Origin: Diaporthe sp. PMI_573
Lineage: Eukaryota; Ascomycota; Sordariomycetes; Diaporthales; Diaporthaceae
Direction: 5' to 3'
Assembly (NCBI GenBank): GCA_021399435.1
Contig: JAJTUP010000032.1
Span: forward strand, 62,001-126,000
Length of the DNA stretch: 64,000 nucleotides
Within the stretch, counting starts at the first letter, position 1. The number at the start of each line of letters is the position of its first letter. Shown one piece after another: positions 32,837 through 44,992 of the stretch. A program made the translations under genes and the position numbers. The notes under the pieces were generated by a model that was not told the DNA's origin, searched no databases, and saw only the letters and a program-made list of their open reading frames with translations.

Positions 32837-33881
32837 TTATCTACGACGGGCCAAGATCAACGCGCTGCCCCATTCTACATCCACCTCCAAGTCCTTCCAG
32901 CCGTTGGCAGACCCATCGCCTCTGAGCCGCGGTTCTACTTCCCGCACCCTGTCCATGAGCTCGTCAACCACGTCCCCACTTCCATCCTTGTCGCCTTCCG
33001 CTCCCCGACGCTTCCTATCCGGAAACTTTCGTTGCCACTCGTGAAGAGAGCTCCACGTCCTAATGTACTCCTCCATGGCGCCCAATTTCATCCTTGCGCT
33101 CATGAATCTTGTTCCTTGGCCTCGACCAAGCCCAGCTTGGACATCCGGCTCGTATTCGACTCTCTGCACGTCTTCCCACTGTTCTGGCGGGGGGACCACC
33201 TTCCTCAGTTTGTCCTGCACGATCGACCGCCCGGGCTGCTGCCAGTAGCTGCCCAAAAGGTGTGGTTCCTTGCTGTACGCATAGTACTGGATCAGCTCGC
33301 TCGCTCTCGGGTACTGCGGCAAAACATGATCCTTGTACCCAAAAAATGCGAGCGTGCTCGCCGGGCGAGTCAGGCGCGCCATCTCCGGCCACAGCTTCGA
33401 ATAGTCAAACCAGTGAGCCGCCTGGCCGGCAGTGACCAGGTCAACGGACCCTTCCTCGAGAAAGTCGATGTTTTCCGCGCCAGCCTGTCGGAAGAAGACC
33501 TTGCCTGAGCCTTGTGGGAACTGCTCCGCCTGGGTGATGGTCTGGGCCTGTGTGATCATGCCGGCCGACGGGTCAGTCCCCACGACGGTGCTAAAATGAG
33601 GTGCTAGGCTGCGGACCACGACGCCGTGGCCAGTGCCGAGGTCCAGGGCGAGCCTACGTCGGTGACGATCATTGCCGCTCGCCCGATGGTATTGGAGAAC
33701 CGCGGTATAGAGCTCCGCAGGGTAGCTAGGACGGAACGCTGCGTATTGTTTGTGTGCAAAGACCTTGCTCCTTGTTCATGTTAGTGGAGCCGATCCAGAC
33801 CCTGATCTCGGCTTATCTAGCGTTTGAGCTGTGCGAGCACGCCATGTCAGGTGTAGGTGGGACCTACAGAAAGGAAGACAT
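32837..33881 (-). CDS. SAM methyltransferase, trans-aconitate 3-methyltransferase-like
   Basis: This is a class I methyltransferase similar to yeast Tmt1-type enzymes that esterify carboxylic acids such as trans-aconitate. Exon 2 (32837-33770) contains FAHKQYAAFRPSYP, motif I LALDLGTGHGVVVRSLA, the acidic strand VVGTDPSAGMI and DLVTAGQAAHWFDY. These are typical of the subgroup. The ATG must come from a tiny exon 1 (33868-33881, 14 nt, encoding MSSF plus a split codon), joined through a GTAGGT donor at 33862-33867; this gives 315 residues and the expected start. That first exon is less certain than the rest. A region rich in charged residues near the C-terminus (DRKRRGAEGDKDGSG) is probably a loop. 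Confidence 0.82.
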
Positions 33882-34965
33882 GATTGCATCTGCAGTATGC
33901 ACTGTCTCAGTCTCAGCTGATACGAGCGCTGGCGGTTGTTGGGTGTGCCGGAAGAATGTTGGTATTGTATCCGGAGAAATGATTGATGAGATTGTCGTGA
34001 CTGTCGGAGGAATAATGAACTAGATGAACCACGGCTGTTGATGCATGTGGTACACATGTTGGGATAAGAATCTGGGCGGTTGCAAATGCATCTAGTTATA
34101 CTTCTGTATCCACCTCCATGTCTATGTGCTTCGAGTCAGCTCAGAGCATGAACCTCATGTGCAGTGGCTTTGAGAGTATCTCCGGATCTATTCGTGTGGA
34201 GTGGTGGGTCCCACCCGTCGAGTACTAAGTAGTATCAAGTGATGGGCATGTAGCATCCGTCGTCGACCAAGCCGCTTCGTGCCGTCGTCTCCACTCCCAT
34301 TAGAGCCGCGCCGCCTCTTGCGCTACCCAGATCCCAGACTCATGGGTCATGAATCGCGAGATCCGGCCTGGGGGCTGACAGCTTTGTTTCAGCTCGCCCG
34401 TTGAATATCTGCAGCCGGCGCTTACAACGGCCCGAATCATCACGGACCCTGTTGTCCAAGGTCCCACCTGGGACGCACCGCTCCGCTCGAATTATCGGTG
34501 CATGAGAATTCTCCCCCAACCCACACCGTAGCAGATCTAGGTATGCATACTATCGAGATCAAGTCACTTGTATACCGTGTCCAGATCAAACTTCTTTACG
34601 GTGCGGGCCCGGCTGACGCCTCGTTAGTTGCATTGCCACGATCAATGTTGCTGATACTTTCTGAGGTTTCTCTATCTGTACGCAGGTCATGCTCTGGAAA
34701 TTGCGTCGCATTGCTTCAGAGTCGATGTGCACACAAGATGACATGAAGATAGTACCGTACTCCTGTCCCCACAACATACTTTGTCCAGTACTACGGAGAT
34801 ATGCAAGCAAAACCATTAGCGGATCAGAATTAGAAACGAAATCAATAGAAAGTAGCCAATCTTTCATCAAGTTTAAATACACGTAGGGTCATCTCATGAC
34901 TATGCTACCAAAATGGAATCATCATCAGAGACGCAGACTTCCCAGCGCCCGTTCCGCATATCAGG
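33882..34965. other. Divergent intergenic region
   Basis: This 1.1 kb lies between the methyltransferase and the mitochondrial carrier. I see no coding motif or repeat. Confidence 0.3.
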
Positions 34966-36414
34966 ATGACGGCAACAGTGGCGGAATCTAAGGCTGTTAT
35001 GCCGATGATTCACAAGCCAGACCGTGCAACTCTGTCTCTGCCCTTTGGAGCAGCGGCAGCATGTGGTAAGAATTCACTCCCTCCGTCAGCACGTGCCAGA
35101 ACTCGATCAAGGCATGCTAGAAATTGCACGCTAATCGATCCCTCTTCGCAGGTGGTCTCTCCGGCATGGTAGAGGCGATGGTCTGCCATCCTCTAGGTTA
35201 GCATAACGGATCCCAAAAGCCTCTCACTCTCATTACGTGCAGGAGTGTAAGGACAAAGTGTACGCTGACGCATTTTGCACTAGACACAATCAAAGTCAGA
35301 ATGCAAACCGCGAAACAACACACCATGGCACATGTAGCCACGATTACGAGACAAAACTCTGCTAGTAAGTTACCCAGCTCTACACCAGCCTCGCGACATC
35401 CCGAGTCAACGGTGACTAACCTGTGTAATATTTTTGTTCTAGGCTTCTCGGGAACCTTGCACTCTATCTATCATGAATCCCCCACCGCATTCTACCGGGG
35501 CCTCGGCGCAGTCCTTTTCGGAATCATACCAAAAATGGCAGTCAGATTCACAAGCTTCGAATTCTATAGTTCACTGTTGAAGAGTCCGACGGAAGACAAG
35601 TTGCCCCCCAGCAAGGTGTTACTGTGTATGATGACCACGACATCTCGTTACATTGCGGACCAGAATCGCTAATCTGATTGTCCCTGAGCAGCCGGCCTCG
35701 CGGCGGGAATGACCGAAGCGATCCTGATCGTAACACCAACGGATGTGCTGAAGATCCGTCTACAGACTGCGCGGTCCAATCAAGACAGCAATCCTGTCCA
35801 AGCTTTGGTCGGAATCCTCAGAAACGAGGGTCCAAGGGCCTTATGGAGTGGCGTCGGACTAACAGCAGCCCGTCAAGGAACCAATCAAGCAGGTAGGTCG
35901 AGTGCCCCAATGCTGCAAAGCGATCCTGAATCATTGTGTGCTGGATTCTAAAATTCGGGTTCCCTTTAGCCAATTTCCTCGCGTATCAAACCATCCGACG
36001 CACGCTTCTCGATCTCCAACCGCAGCATCAAAATCAAGGTCTGCCCGCCTGGCAGGTCGCTCTGAACGGTTTTCTCGCTGGATCTGTAGGCCCGATTGTT
36101 AATTCCCCCATAGACGCGCTGAGTATGATAACTTTCCCTTTCTCCAAAGTGGTTCTGGAAAGAAGCCATTGCTCTCCGCTGGTGGCACAACCCTCGCAAA
36201 TGCTAACACTGACTGCTTAGAGACACGAACGCAAAGACTCACAGTATTTGAGCGGCGGCAGACTTCTATCCCACAAATATTCCGGGATATCATCCATACA
36301 CAGGGTTTCAGAGGTCTCTATAGAGGTCTTGTTCCACGTGTACTACGTGTGGGCATGGGACAGTCTGTTGTGTTTTGCACATACGAATTTCTCAAGAAGG
36401 TTTTCATGATATAA
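34966..36414 (+). CDS. Mitochondrial carrier family protein (di/tricarboxylate type)
   Basis: This is an inner-membrane carrier with three tandem repeats of two helices. Seven exons (34966-35065, 35152-35196, 35284-35364, 35443-35625, 35692-35892, 35970-36122, 36221-36414) give 318 residues. The carrier signature appears three times: CHPLDTIKVRMQT (rebuilt across an intron), VTPTDVLKIRLQT and NSPIDALKTRTQR (also across an intron). Each repeat ends with the usual FYRGLGAV, ALWSGVGLTAARQGTNQA and LYRGLVPRVLRVG. GTNQAANF and the third repeat resemble succinate-fumarate or citrate carriers, but substrate contact residues were not checked. Exon 2 is only 45 bp. All joins keep frame, so I take the gene as intact. 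Confidence 0.9.
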
Positions 36415-37636
36415 TTGTGATCGAATGAAAAGAGCATCTTGCTACTCTGCTTCAAATACGGAAATAATTGGGGGAGTTCGGGAGTTTTCGTCGAAGATGG
36501 CATGTTTGAGCAATTGGGCGTCCAGCATCAGAGGAAGTAGCCAATGGGTAACTTGCTCTGATAATCTATCCACCGCTTTTTTGAGTGTCAGGCCTATCTA
36601 AAAATATACATGCGAGCTGACCAAATCCATGAGTCTCGCTCAGTGGCTATAGTGGGGTAACAACAAGTGAATGGTCCCTGCTGAAGGAATGACATACCTA
36701 GGCTCAAACTTGCTGATCTTGGAAACTAAGTCATTGAGCATCAGGGGTATTCTCATGCAGCTCTGTTGGGCGTACTGCTGGAGAGAACTAAAGGCTAGCC
36801 ATGAATGGGGCACTGTCCGTGACACCTCCTTGTAGATCAAAAGTAGGTCGACACGATTGCTTACTCGAGGTTTCGTAGACGTCAAGGGTAATAGTACAAC
36901 TAAAATCCATTGGATATTATGAATATTCAGACGAACTTCTCGCCTGCGCCGCACTTCTACGGGATTTCTGGCTTCTTCTATATCTTGAGCGGCGTTTCAG
37001 ACTTCGATCAGTCGGGCTGCACGCCCCACGACAGGTTTTCATAATAGCGAGAGCCCAAAGACGTGGGAGGCATGGCTGAAGTTTATACTCCACCAGCAGA
37101 TCACATCGGTCGTCCCTCATCCAACTGCAGTCCAGACTCGGAAAGAAATTCGGAAATGGGCAGAGCAACTGATTCGTGGCGACACTGATTTCGCGTTCGT
37201 CGGCCCTTGCTGAGCAGCACTCATGTCGCGACTCGCCCTGCTCCGCTCAATGCGACCTCCTGGACGGCCCAAACCCACAGGTCTCCACCACAAGAGCTTC
37301 GCCTTGTTTAGTCAGAACTCTATTTACCTCCTTTTTGCCTTAGAAGCTCTGAACAGGTCATCCCAGCCGTACATGCCGTACGATTTGGTCTAGTTTCCGC
37401 TGTGGCTCCATAGCTCGGCATACCACGGCACCCAATTCGTACAAGGCTCACCACAGACGAAACTGCCTGCACAGCTATTTAGAAAGCTCTAGACGGTTCA
37501 GTACACAATCTCCAACGCACAGGTTCTATCTGCCCAGATATACAAGCATACTTTACCAACATTAGATATAATCCCCTCTCGTACCGTTACAGACACTATT
37601 GGCATATCTACCTAGGTACCATAGGTGGGCTGAGAA
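36415..37636. other. Intergenic region upstream of Zn2Cys6 regulator
   Basis: This 1.2-kb region has no motif-bearing ORF. The palindrome TACCTAGGTA occurs at 37609-37618, just before the regulator start. Confidence 0.35.
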
Positions 37637-39642
37637 ATGGCAACAAGCGCAAGGTACAAGAACGACCTGGCTTGTGAACAGTGCCGTCGCCGCAAATCCA
37701 AATGCGACCGTATCCAACCTCAATGTGGCTCATGCGCTCGAGCTGACACAACATGCGTTTTTGTTGATGAGAGACCGAAACGCGGCCCTAAGAAGGGGCA
37801 GCTCAGAGCACTGAAAGACCAGGTTGGTAAGTCTGAACTCTTTTCGCTCAGAATTCGACGTTCTCTTACTTATCACGTTCTTCAGCCGCACTAGAGCGGC
37901 AGCTCGCTGAACAAAACTGCATTGAGTATCAGCCACCAAGCCAGCAAGGTGAGGAGCCTGTTGTGCTGGAGGTGGACGAGATAGACCCGAACATTCATAC
38001 AGAGATGAACGTGGGTGTTGGAACGGATGGTTGGCTAGATGACTTAACGGTCAGCTGGGATGATCAACTGTTTGATTTCCCAGGACCTGATACATCCGCA
38101 TCAGAACCGTCAACTGCACCGTCAATACCAGAGAGTCTGAATCTTTCCGATATGGTGCGGGCCGACTTGTAGGTCCAACCCAGTTCATCTACTTATCGCA
38201 CGAGACTTTATTCACAAAGGAAAATGGACAGAGATGCGCTGTACTTCGAAAGAGTCCACCCGTTCGCGCCCATTATCCACAAAGCACGCTACTTTTCGTG
38301 GGCAGACCAGGATTCACCCTCGCTAGTCCGCACAGCTCTGCGCTTTGCGATGTGGACGCTTGCCGCTGCCATCTCCACTCAATTCCAGAGCCTCAGCCAC
38401 AGACTGTATGCGGCCACACGCCAGGCGCTCCAGAAGCTGGACGGCAACGACCGCGACCTCCCCTGGACTACGGGCGATATTCAACTGGAGGAGATACAAG
38501 CGTGGTTGCTGCTAGCGTACTACGAATTTGTCCGCATGGAACGCCACCACGTCCTACTTACAGCTGCCCGTGCATTCCGTCTTGTGCAGCTGACGCACTT
38601 ACATGCTGTCGACGCGTTGAATACACCTATTCAAAAGGATTCACAAACTGGCTCTCCCAGTACACCAGAATCCGGTGATCCTATGAACGCAATACTTGAA
38701 GAGAAAAGGCGGACATTTTGGCTGGCCTTCTGCCTCGATCGAATCTTGAACACACACGATAGTCTGACATTCACGCTTCAGGAAGAGGTGGTAAGTAATT
38801 GACTCACTATTTTATCTCTGGGCTTGGGCTGACTCTCATCTTCTCTCAATCAAAGATCTACGTATACCTGCCAGCTACCGAGTTTAGTTTCCAAACATCC
38901 CAGCAGTGCCGTAAGGATCTTCTGTCCGATGCAATCATGGACTCGAGCAAAGCCAATCTGACCCCATTTGCCGAAAACGTTGTCCTAGCAGCGGTCTACG
39001 GCCGCTGCCTGACGCATCGGCGATTAGCAATTGCTACTGCACTAAACGGCAAAAAGGTCAGTGTCAAGGACTCCAGCGAGTTCTGTAGAAGACATGAATG
39101 GCTGGCCATGGCTGTCGAAAGACGCATTGTCCCTTTGGCGGAAATTTCGCTCGATCCATCTGACCCAATGGCCATTTTCGGTCACTCGTTGGGACGAAGT
39201 GCAATCATCTATCTAAGCGATACTGCTGCCACCTGGCCGTGGGATACTACAGAGCATCATTTGATGGTCACAACCTACGAGCAAAGAGCGTACCAGGCAG
39301 CTACCGAAATAGTCCAGTTAGCGTGTGCACTTCCGCGCTTGAGCTACCTGAAGGTGAGTCGCCTACAGGCCCCGAAGTCTTTCTGTATACGTGTGCGCGC
39401 ACCAACGATTGAAACTCCGGCTAACACTCCGTTAGGCCTACCCCTTTCTACCAAGTACCATAGCACATACTATTGCGTTTCTGAAGAGACAAGCAGAATT
39501 GCATAACAAGGAAGACTTGGAGGGTGGCAAGTATTCTCAGGTGGAAAGGCTGTTGGTGTGCTTAAGGAGGTTCAAGGAAATTTATCCATCAGTAAAAGAA
39601 CTCTTAGAAAAGCTTGAGGCCGGTGTCAAGTATATTTATTAA
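37637..39642 (+). CDS. Zn2Cys6 transcription factor
   Basis: This is an intact fungal binuclear-zinc regulator. Five exons (37637-37826, 37886-38168, 38220-38790, 38856-39353, 39436-39642) give 582 residues. The zinc cluster has all six ligands: Cys13, 16, 23, 30, 33 and 40 (CEQCRRRKSKC, then CGSCARADTTC), followed by the basic linker RPKRGPKKGQ and a short coiled stretch, ALERQLAEQN. The middle region starts with YFERVHPFAPIIHKARYFSW and continues through LEEIQAWLLLAYYEFVRME and FWLAFCLDRILN, the Fungal_trans pattern. An acidic segment (about residues 85-155) could be an activation region. It might control nearby genes, but nothing in the sequence links it to the cytokinin-type cluster 6 kb away. 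Confidence 0.92.
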
Positions 39643-40454
39643 GTCAGCACAACTGTCATCTCGCAAGGGGTAAAGGCTGAATCGTAATCCATTCAAGCAA
39701 AGCAAAAGAACAAACCCCGATCGAAATGTGAATGGTTTGATACAAGGAGACCAGTTCCAACATAGCTCAGGGCTAGCGCTTTGAGCGTTTGGCGGAAGGC
39801 GGTGAAAAGCAAATCCCATTTTGATTCTTGAGAGCCCGGCGGATCTGAAGCAGCTGCTCGGCGACTGCGAGATCTTCACTCCCGAGGTCATGGTGTATGT
39901 CCATTGTACAGGAGTGCTGGTTGTTGGACCTGAGCCTACTACGTCAATTTTTCTGTACCCGTGTCTAACGCTGTGATCAATCACTACAGCAGGAAAATGC
40001 TCGGCATTCGCGGGCTCCGAAGTTGCGTGCCCCGAAGTTGCGTGCCGTCACTTATTCACTAGCCCATGTTAACTATCATTCGCAGGGAGTGACTACATGG
40101 ACTGGGATGTCCAGTCGCGGCAGGATGCAGTCTGAGAGCAGCTATTTGTCTTAACATGATTAAGTGATCACAAGTTCTGCTTCCGGTTTAGATCAGGATC
40201 TTGGTGTATACTTGGCGTCAGAACATAGGTCCGCAGCCGTCCCTTGTCCGGCTTGGGTACTGCCTTACTAGCGTTCAAATTCCAAATGATTGTTGACTGA
40301 TAGGGCGCAACTTTGTAATTCGTGATGGTCGCATGTGGTGGTCAATAATCTGTGCAGTCGGATAGCAAAGGTCGCAGGTCCGCAACTCTCAAGCAAAATA
40401 ACAACTTGAATGGTACCCGATTTTCACATTTGACGACAGGCTCAAAACTTCATC
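39643..40454. other. Spacer before ABM-domain gene
   Basis: This is non-coding as far as I can see. A minus-strand ORF at 39604-39984 has no motif and overlaps the regulator's end. Confidence 0.3.
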
Positions 40455-41101
40455 ATGCATTTCGTCTTGTTTGTCGGGACTGCGCACGCAGAGAAGGGCA
40501 CAGAGTCCGAGCAGAATTATCGCCAACTTCAACGTATACTCTACCACAACGTAACTTAGAAGGTTTCATAGATGAGACCGGCTTCATCAATCCATCGCAA
40601 CCAGAAACTCAGATGCTCTTTGCCCGCTTCGCCAACGAGGATGCCATCGCACAATGGAGAAACAACCCCACGCATTTGAAGATAATGCATCATGCGCGTC
40701 ACAGTGTATTTGGCCACTTCCGCATTATAGTCTGCACGGATATTTCTAGGCCTTCTACAACGGGGAAAGAGACCGAGCCCGTGGTCCTTGTTCATGACAG
40801 ACAACACAACGGGAACCTCGAGTCGGAACAGATGCAGCCAGGGTTGAAAGGTGGATCCACGTCGGAGGGACTGGCAGACTCCGAACACTACGTCGGAGAG
40901 AATCGCTCATTGCGAATATGGAGGCTGAATGCCGGAGCGAACGCAGAAGAGTTTGAGGCATCTCTGGAACGTTTGCCCACTGATGTTGTGTATCGACTGC
41001 AAGTGATCCGCGACTATTCGAAAGGCAATCGAACTGAAGCACCGTTGGGTATTGATGATGCTGAGACTGCTGCAGAAGGCAAAGTGGAGCAAGGGCAATA
41101 A
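40455..41101 (+). CDS. ABM-domain protein, apparently frameshifted
   Basis: The second part (about 40557-41101) carries an antibiotic-biosynthesis-monooxygenase-like pattern: EGFIDETGFINP, LFARFANEDAIAQWRNNP and HARHSVFGHFRIIV. A matching first strand and helix, MHFVLFVGTAHAEKG with NYRQLQRILYHN, begins at the ATG at 40455 in another frame. The two frames meet at 40551-40557; one missing base there would give a continuous domain. No intron of usable length explains the shift. Either this is a recent pseudogene or a sequence error. A second, weaker copy of the end of the fold (SLRIWRLNAGANAEEF) follows, so a long C-terminal extension is present. Such domains form small dimeric oxygenases or cofactor-free enzymes. 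The function here is unknown. Confidence 0.5.
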
Positions 41102-41311
41102 TGTATGATTGTCGCAGATATCACTAGCCATATCTGTATTTTTTCCTTCCCTTCCCACAGAGAGACATTCAGGCTTAGGGAAACATGACCCCATTTCTGA
41201 GTTGGTAGCCGGAACGCGTCACTGGGCTTGATCTGCAGACAGCCTGTTACAGCCCTGGAGCCCTCCATATCCTGTGAAGCACAGCATTTCCTGGCCTCCC
41301 TCGTACTTCAC

Positions 41312-41947
41312 CTATCGCCCTTCCCCACTGGGTATCTCTCGGAAGGCGAAATCAAGAATTTTCGACGCTGCCTCAAGAGGCCCCAAGTCGGTGATGTCAA
41401 TCGAGAGACCAGGGCAACACTCGAAGACAAAGAGCTTGCATCTTGATCGAATGTCCTCCAGCACCTTCGCGTTGGTCAGCTTCGTAGTGCCACTGTTGAT
41501 CCGCTCCTGTGTTGCAATTCCTCCTAGGTTCGTGTCGACATCGCAAGTCAGGTATGCAGGAACAAATGGGCGTCCAGCGATCTCGGCTGCGGCCAAGTAC
41601 TCCCCAGCCACTCTGCGGCCGAGCTCGTTGTTCGATTGGAAGTCTGTAAACTGTTAGATCAGGTTGCATGTCATCCACCGCGAGAAGTCTGGGATGGCAG
41701 GGAATATCTTCTCACCAGTAAAAATGAGGAGGTCAGCTAGTCTGTCCGGGTTGGAGGCATATTCGTCAAAGGCCAACTGGCGTTGTTTCTGCCGCTCCCT
41801 GTCGTAATCTGGATGGCTTCGTGGGAGCCAGGCCGCAACCGGATCAATGAGCTTGTGCAATGAGGCTATTGCTCTGGCCACTGTGAATTTACCAGTGCCC
41901 GGGAATCCATTGATCCAAATCAAAGGCGCAGCCTCTGCTGCTACCAT
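41312..41947 (-). CDS. Small P-loop NTPase / kinase-like protein
   Basis: Exons 41716-41947 and 41312-41643 give 187 residues. The Walker A motif is INGFPGTGKFTVARAIA (about residues 12-28), with Phe in place of the first usual Ser/Thr after GK and Thr next. Later parts are AYLTCDVDTNLGGIATQERI and a C-terminal DFAFREI helix. It resembles small AAA_33-type kinases or chloramphenicol-phosphotransferase-like proteins common in ascomycetes, whose substrates are unknown. The intron has GTGAGA and CAG ends and keeps frame. The context gives no hint of function. Confidence 0.75.
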
Positions 41948-42739
41948 GATGTCAATTATGAGATGCGACGAAAATGAAATTTTGATCTAGGTTGCAATTC
42001 ACAAAGTGTCCTTATCACGAAGTCTTTGACAAGGCCAAAGGCGTGAAACAGTCCTGGCTGTATCAAGAAGGCGCTATGTGCCTCTGTACTTAGCTGCGTA
42101 CCTAGGTACTTATTACCTGCTCAAGGTCCCCAGTACTTAAGTAGGTACCTAGGTAGTTACTAAGATGAAAAATGAGTCATCCTGCATTGACTAAGGCTTT
42201 GCAATCTGGAATGCACTTTCCCTACATAGATCGAGGCTCTTATATCATACTTTGAACCAATGAAATTCAAAACGAAATTTCGCCAGTTGAAGCTGTATTT
42301 GATTGCACGGTCCTGGTCAGAGAGGACAGCTTGACACCTCCAGGTGTGCCTGGTCACGCGGTGAAGATGATGTACATCCGCAGACTGATGCAATGATACT
42401 ACACGAAATGTTACATAGCAGAAAAGGATGACTTGATGCGGCCAAAAATGGGATGTTAATTCGAAGTCGGTACATATACAGTAGACACAATATCCATACC
42501 CTCTAGTCATTGTATACACCTTTGGCTGTCATACAATCGTCACATGCCTTCACAGGAGCCTCAGAAATGGTAAGCGACAACACCAACGCCATCAATCATC
42601 ATGCAAAAAAGAAGATCCACGCGCTCTCCACAGCTCGAGCCAGGCCGGGCTGAGAGCGTAAGCTCCGTCGACATCCACTTCGACTGCAAGCTCGTCAAAA
42701 GACGAGCTGCACGAATTTGGAGTGGTTCCTTCAGTAGTT

Positions 42740-42841
42740 AAGTGGTTTCGTCCTTAATCCGTACTATGTAGGCGGTCCCTTCATACAGTGGTAAGCGCCT
42801 AAACGCCCAGCGTTCAAAAAAGGAAATTCCAATAACAGTAG
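42740..42841 (+). repeat. Dispersed repeat, copy C
   Basis: It starts AAGTGGTTTCG, shares GGCGGTCCCTTCATACAG with copy B and ends AATAACAGTAGG as copy A does, but lacks the TACGCTTCTTAAGCA segment. The copy is single, with no facing partner found within about 2 kb. Confidence 0.75.
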
Positions 42842-43122
42842 GCTATATTTGGTCATATGTCTGAACGGGCTTTCGGAGCATGTCCCGGCATCTCCCCCGA
42901 GATGATCGATCTCCTGGGGGTCACGATTTGGGGACCGGGCCGTTGCCTTCGGGTCGACCCCGCGCGTTGTGGGGACGAAGCGTGAAGTGTGTTGCAGAGA
43001 GACCATATTGGTCATGATGCCATGTACTTGACGTCGATCATTGCCTTTTGCCAACGCTGTCCTTGGTCGTAGTAAATATCCAGGAACACTCATGAGGCAG
43101 CTTATGAGCGCGTCTCCTAGTC

Positions 43123-43129
43123 TATATAA
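43123..43129 (+). promoter_or_regulatory. TATA box of the lyase gene
   Basis: TATATAA lies about 100 bases upstream of the ATG at 43225, a typical spacing for a fungal secreted-enzyme gene. Confidence 0.45.
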
Positions 43130-43224
43130 CCAGTGAAGGGGCTGATTCTGTTCAGCTACTTTATATGCACTCGTGCCATCGATTCACTCATCCATATCTC
43201 CCTGTTTCCAGCTCATCGTTCACT

Positions 43225-44542
43225 ATGGAACTGAGAAACCTGCTGTTTGTCGTCCTGCTGTCATGGAGCGCAATCACCAGCGGCTCGCCGACTGCCAAAT
43301 ATGAGCTCCAACGTCGAGACGCCAAGACATTTGCTCACCCAGGCGCATTACACACCAGTAGTGATTTCAAAAGAATCCGGGAACATGTGCAAGCCAAGGA
43401 GCAACCCTGGTACAGAGCCTGGCAGCACCTGGAGTCTACAAAGCTAGCCCAGACCACTTGGGTGCCCACGCCTCAGGAAGTCATTGTTCGTGGTGCGAGC
43501 GGCGAGTTGCCGGAGAATTATGGATACGCATACCGCGATGCACACTCCGCATACCAGCTCGCTCTCCGGTGGATGATTGGGGGCAACACATCCTATGCCG
43601 ACCACGCAGCCGAGATCCTGGACGGTTGGAGCTCCACCCTGGTTGACATCAACGGCAACTCGGACAAATATCTGGCGGCAGGCCTCTATGGATACCAGTT
43701 CGCCAACGCAGCTGAGCTCCTTAGAGGGTACACTGGCTGGACCAAGACGAACCAAGAAGCTTTCGGCTCGATGTTGAACAATATCTTCGCAATCTATAAC
43801 AGGGACTTTCTCGACCACCACGCTGACAAGCAAGATTTTTACTACGCGAATTGGGACCTTTGTAATATTGCTTCCTTGATGGCCATTGGAATCTTCAACG
43901 ACAACAAGACCATGTACGACTACGCCGTGAACTATTTCAAGGATGGCTTGCCTGGCCAGCCCGACGTTGTCGCCAACGGAGCTCTGCCGTATTTCTCCAT
44001 TGCTAATTTCACAGAAGATGACACGGGGAAGACTCTCATGCAAATACAAGAATCTGGGCGCGACCAGGCCCATTCCCTTCTTTGTATCTCCCTGTTGGGG
44101 GTTATTGGCCAACAGGGCTGGAACCAGGGAATAGATCTCTATTCGGTCTACCGCCATCAGATCCTGAACGCGTAAGTTGTTCAATGAACTGATTACCATT
44201 ATATATGTCCCGTGACTGATTATCTTTAGTGCCGAGTACGTCGCCAAGTACAACACGAATCACACCGTCCCATATACCCCCTACCGTAGCTGGGAAGGCG
44301 TGCTGGAAGTTGTCTCCGAGAAAGCCCGCTTCGACGTCAGGCCTGGTTACGAGGCGCTCTATTCCCACTTTTCTGAGATCAAAGGTCTCGATGCCTCCTG
44401 GTCATTAGAATACCGTGAGTTCGTGAACCGAAATCTGACTGGGAACATCGAGGGCGGTGGTGGTGATTATAGTCCGAACTCCGGAGGATATGACGCTTTT
44501 GGACATGGTACTTTGATGTATCGTCTTGAGGCTGAGGACTGA
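43225..44542 (+). CDS. Secreted alginate-lyase-family protein
   Basis: This is an extracellular (alpha/alpha) barrel protein of the alginate-lyase superfamily (PF05426-like), acting on uronate polysaccharides. Exons 43225-44171 and 44230-44542 give 419 residues. The start MELRNLLFVVLLSWSAITSG is a clear signal peptide. Features are FAHPGALHTSSDFKRI, AYRDAHSAYQLALRWMIGG, NWDLCNIASLMAIG and ESGRDQAHSLLCISLLG, the last being the usual catalytic His region of the family. YTPYRSWEGVLE follows the intron. Several N-glycosylation sites are visible. Fungal members are widespread, but their true substrates are mostly unknown. The upstream ATG at 43165 would hide the signal peptide behind 20 residues and is not preferred. 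Confidence 0.88.
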
Positions 44543-44842
44543 AGCAGTTTTGTGGAATTCTTGATTTAGTCGCTGGGTTTCTCTCACAATGTTTCTATAA
44601 ACAATACAGTGCATATTCTATGGGCAACCACCGGGACTCCAATGATGCTCAGGGTGAGACTGTGATTTCTAGGGACTGGCGTAAGCTGAAGGGGCCATCT
44701 CTTGCTGATGTTTTGACAACATCAGAAGGACCACGGTCTCCGAATATCTCAGGCCGTACATTAGCTGTCATCGCTGTCATTGATGAATCACCTGGCTTAA
44801 TATTGAGAGATGCCATAACAGAGGTAGAAGTAACGTTATCTA

Positions 44843-44923
44843 CAAGAAGTCGAGTCCGCTTCGCCAAAATTGGTGCTCCCCGGAGCGCAGCGTAGGGCCG
44901 CACCAATTTTGCTCGACTTCTTG
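44843..44923. repeat. Long palindrome (cruciform-capable)
   Basis: CAAGAAGTCGAG (44843-44854) and CAAAATTGGTGC (44865-44876) are mirrored by GCACCAATTTTG (44900-44911) and CTCGACTTCTTG (44912-44923). Ten bases on the left arm have no partner, and the central loop is GC-rich. Confidence 0.9.
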
Positions 44924-44992
44924 TTTTTTCTTGGGGCCTGCGGCGCTTAACATTCAATTGCCAGCCAGGGGGGGAGACGAAGCGGACAAAGG

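Larger units (their letters stand above)
41948..43224. other. Intergenic region with palindromes and repeat copy C
   Basis: It holds TACCTAGGTA at 42099-42108 and 42146-42155, the dispersed repeat at 42740-42841 and the lyase promoter. No gene was recognised. Confidence 0.45.

Noticed and set aside
43444..44256. 270-residue minus-strand frame
   Set aside because: It lies exactly opposite the alginate-lyase-family gene, whose signal peptide, motifs and splice site are convincing.
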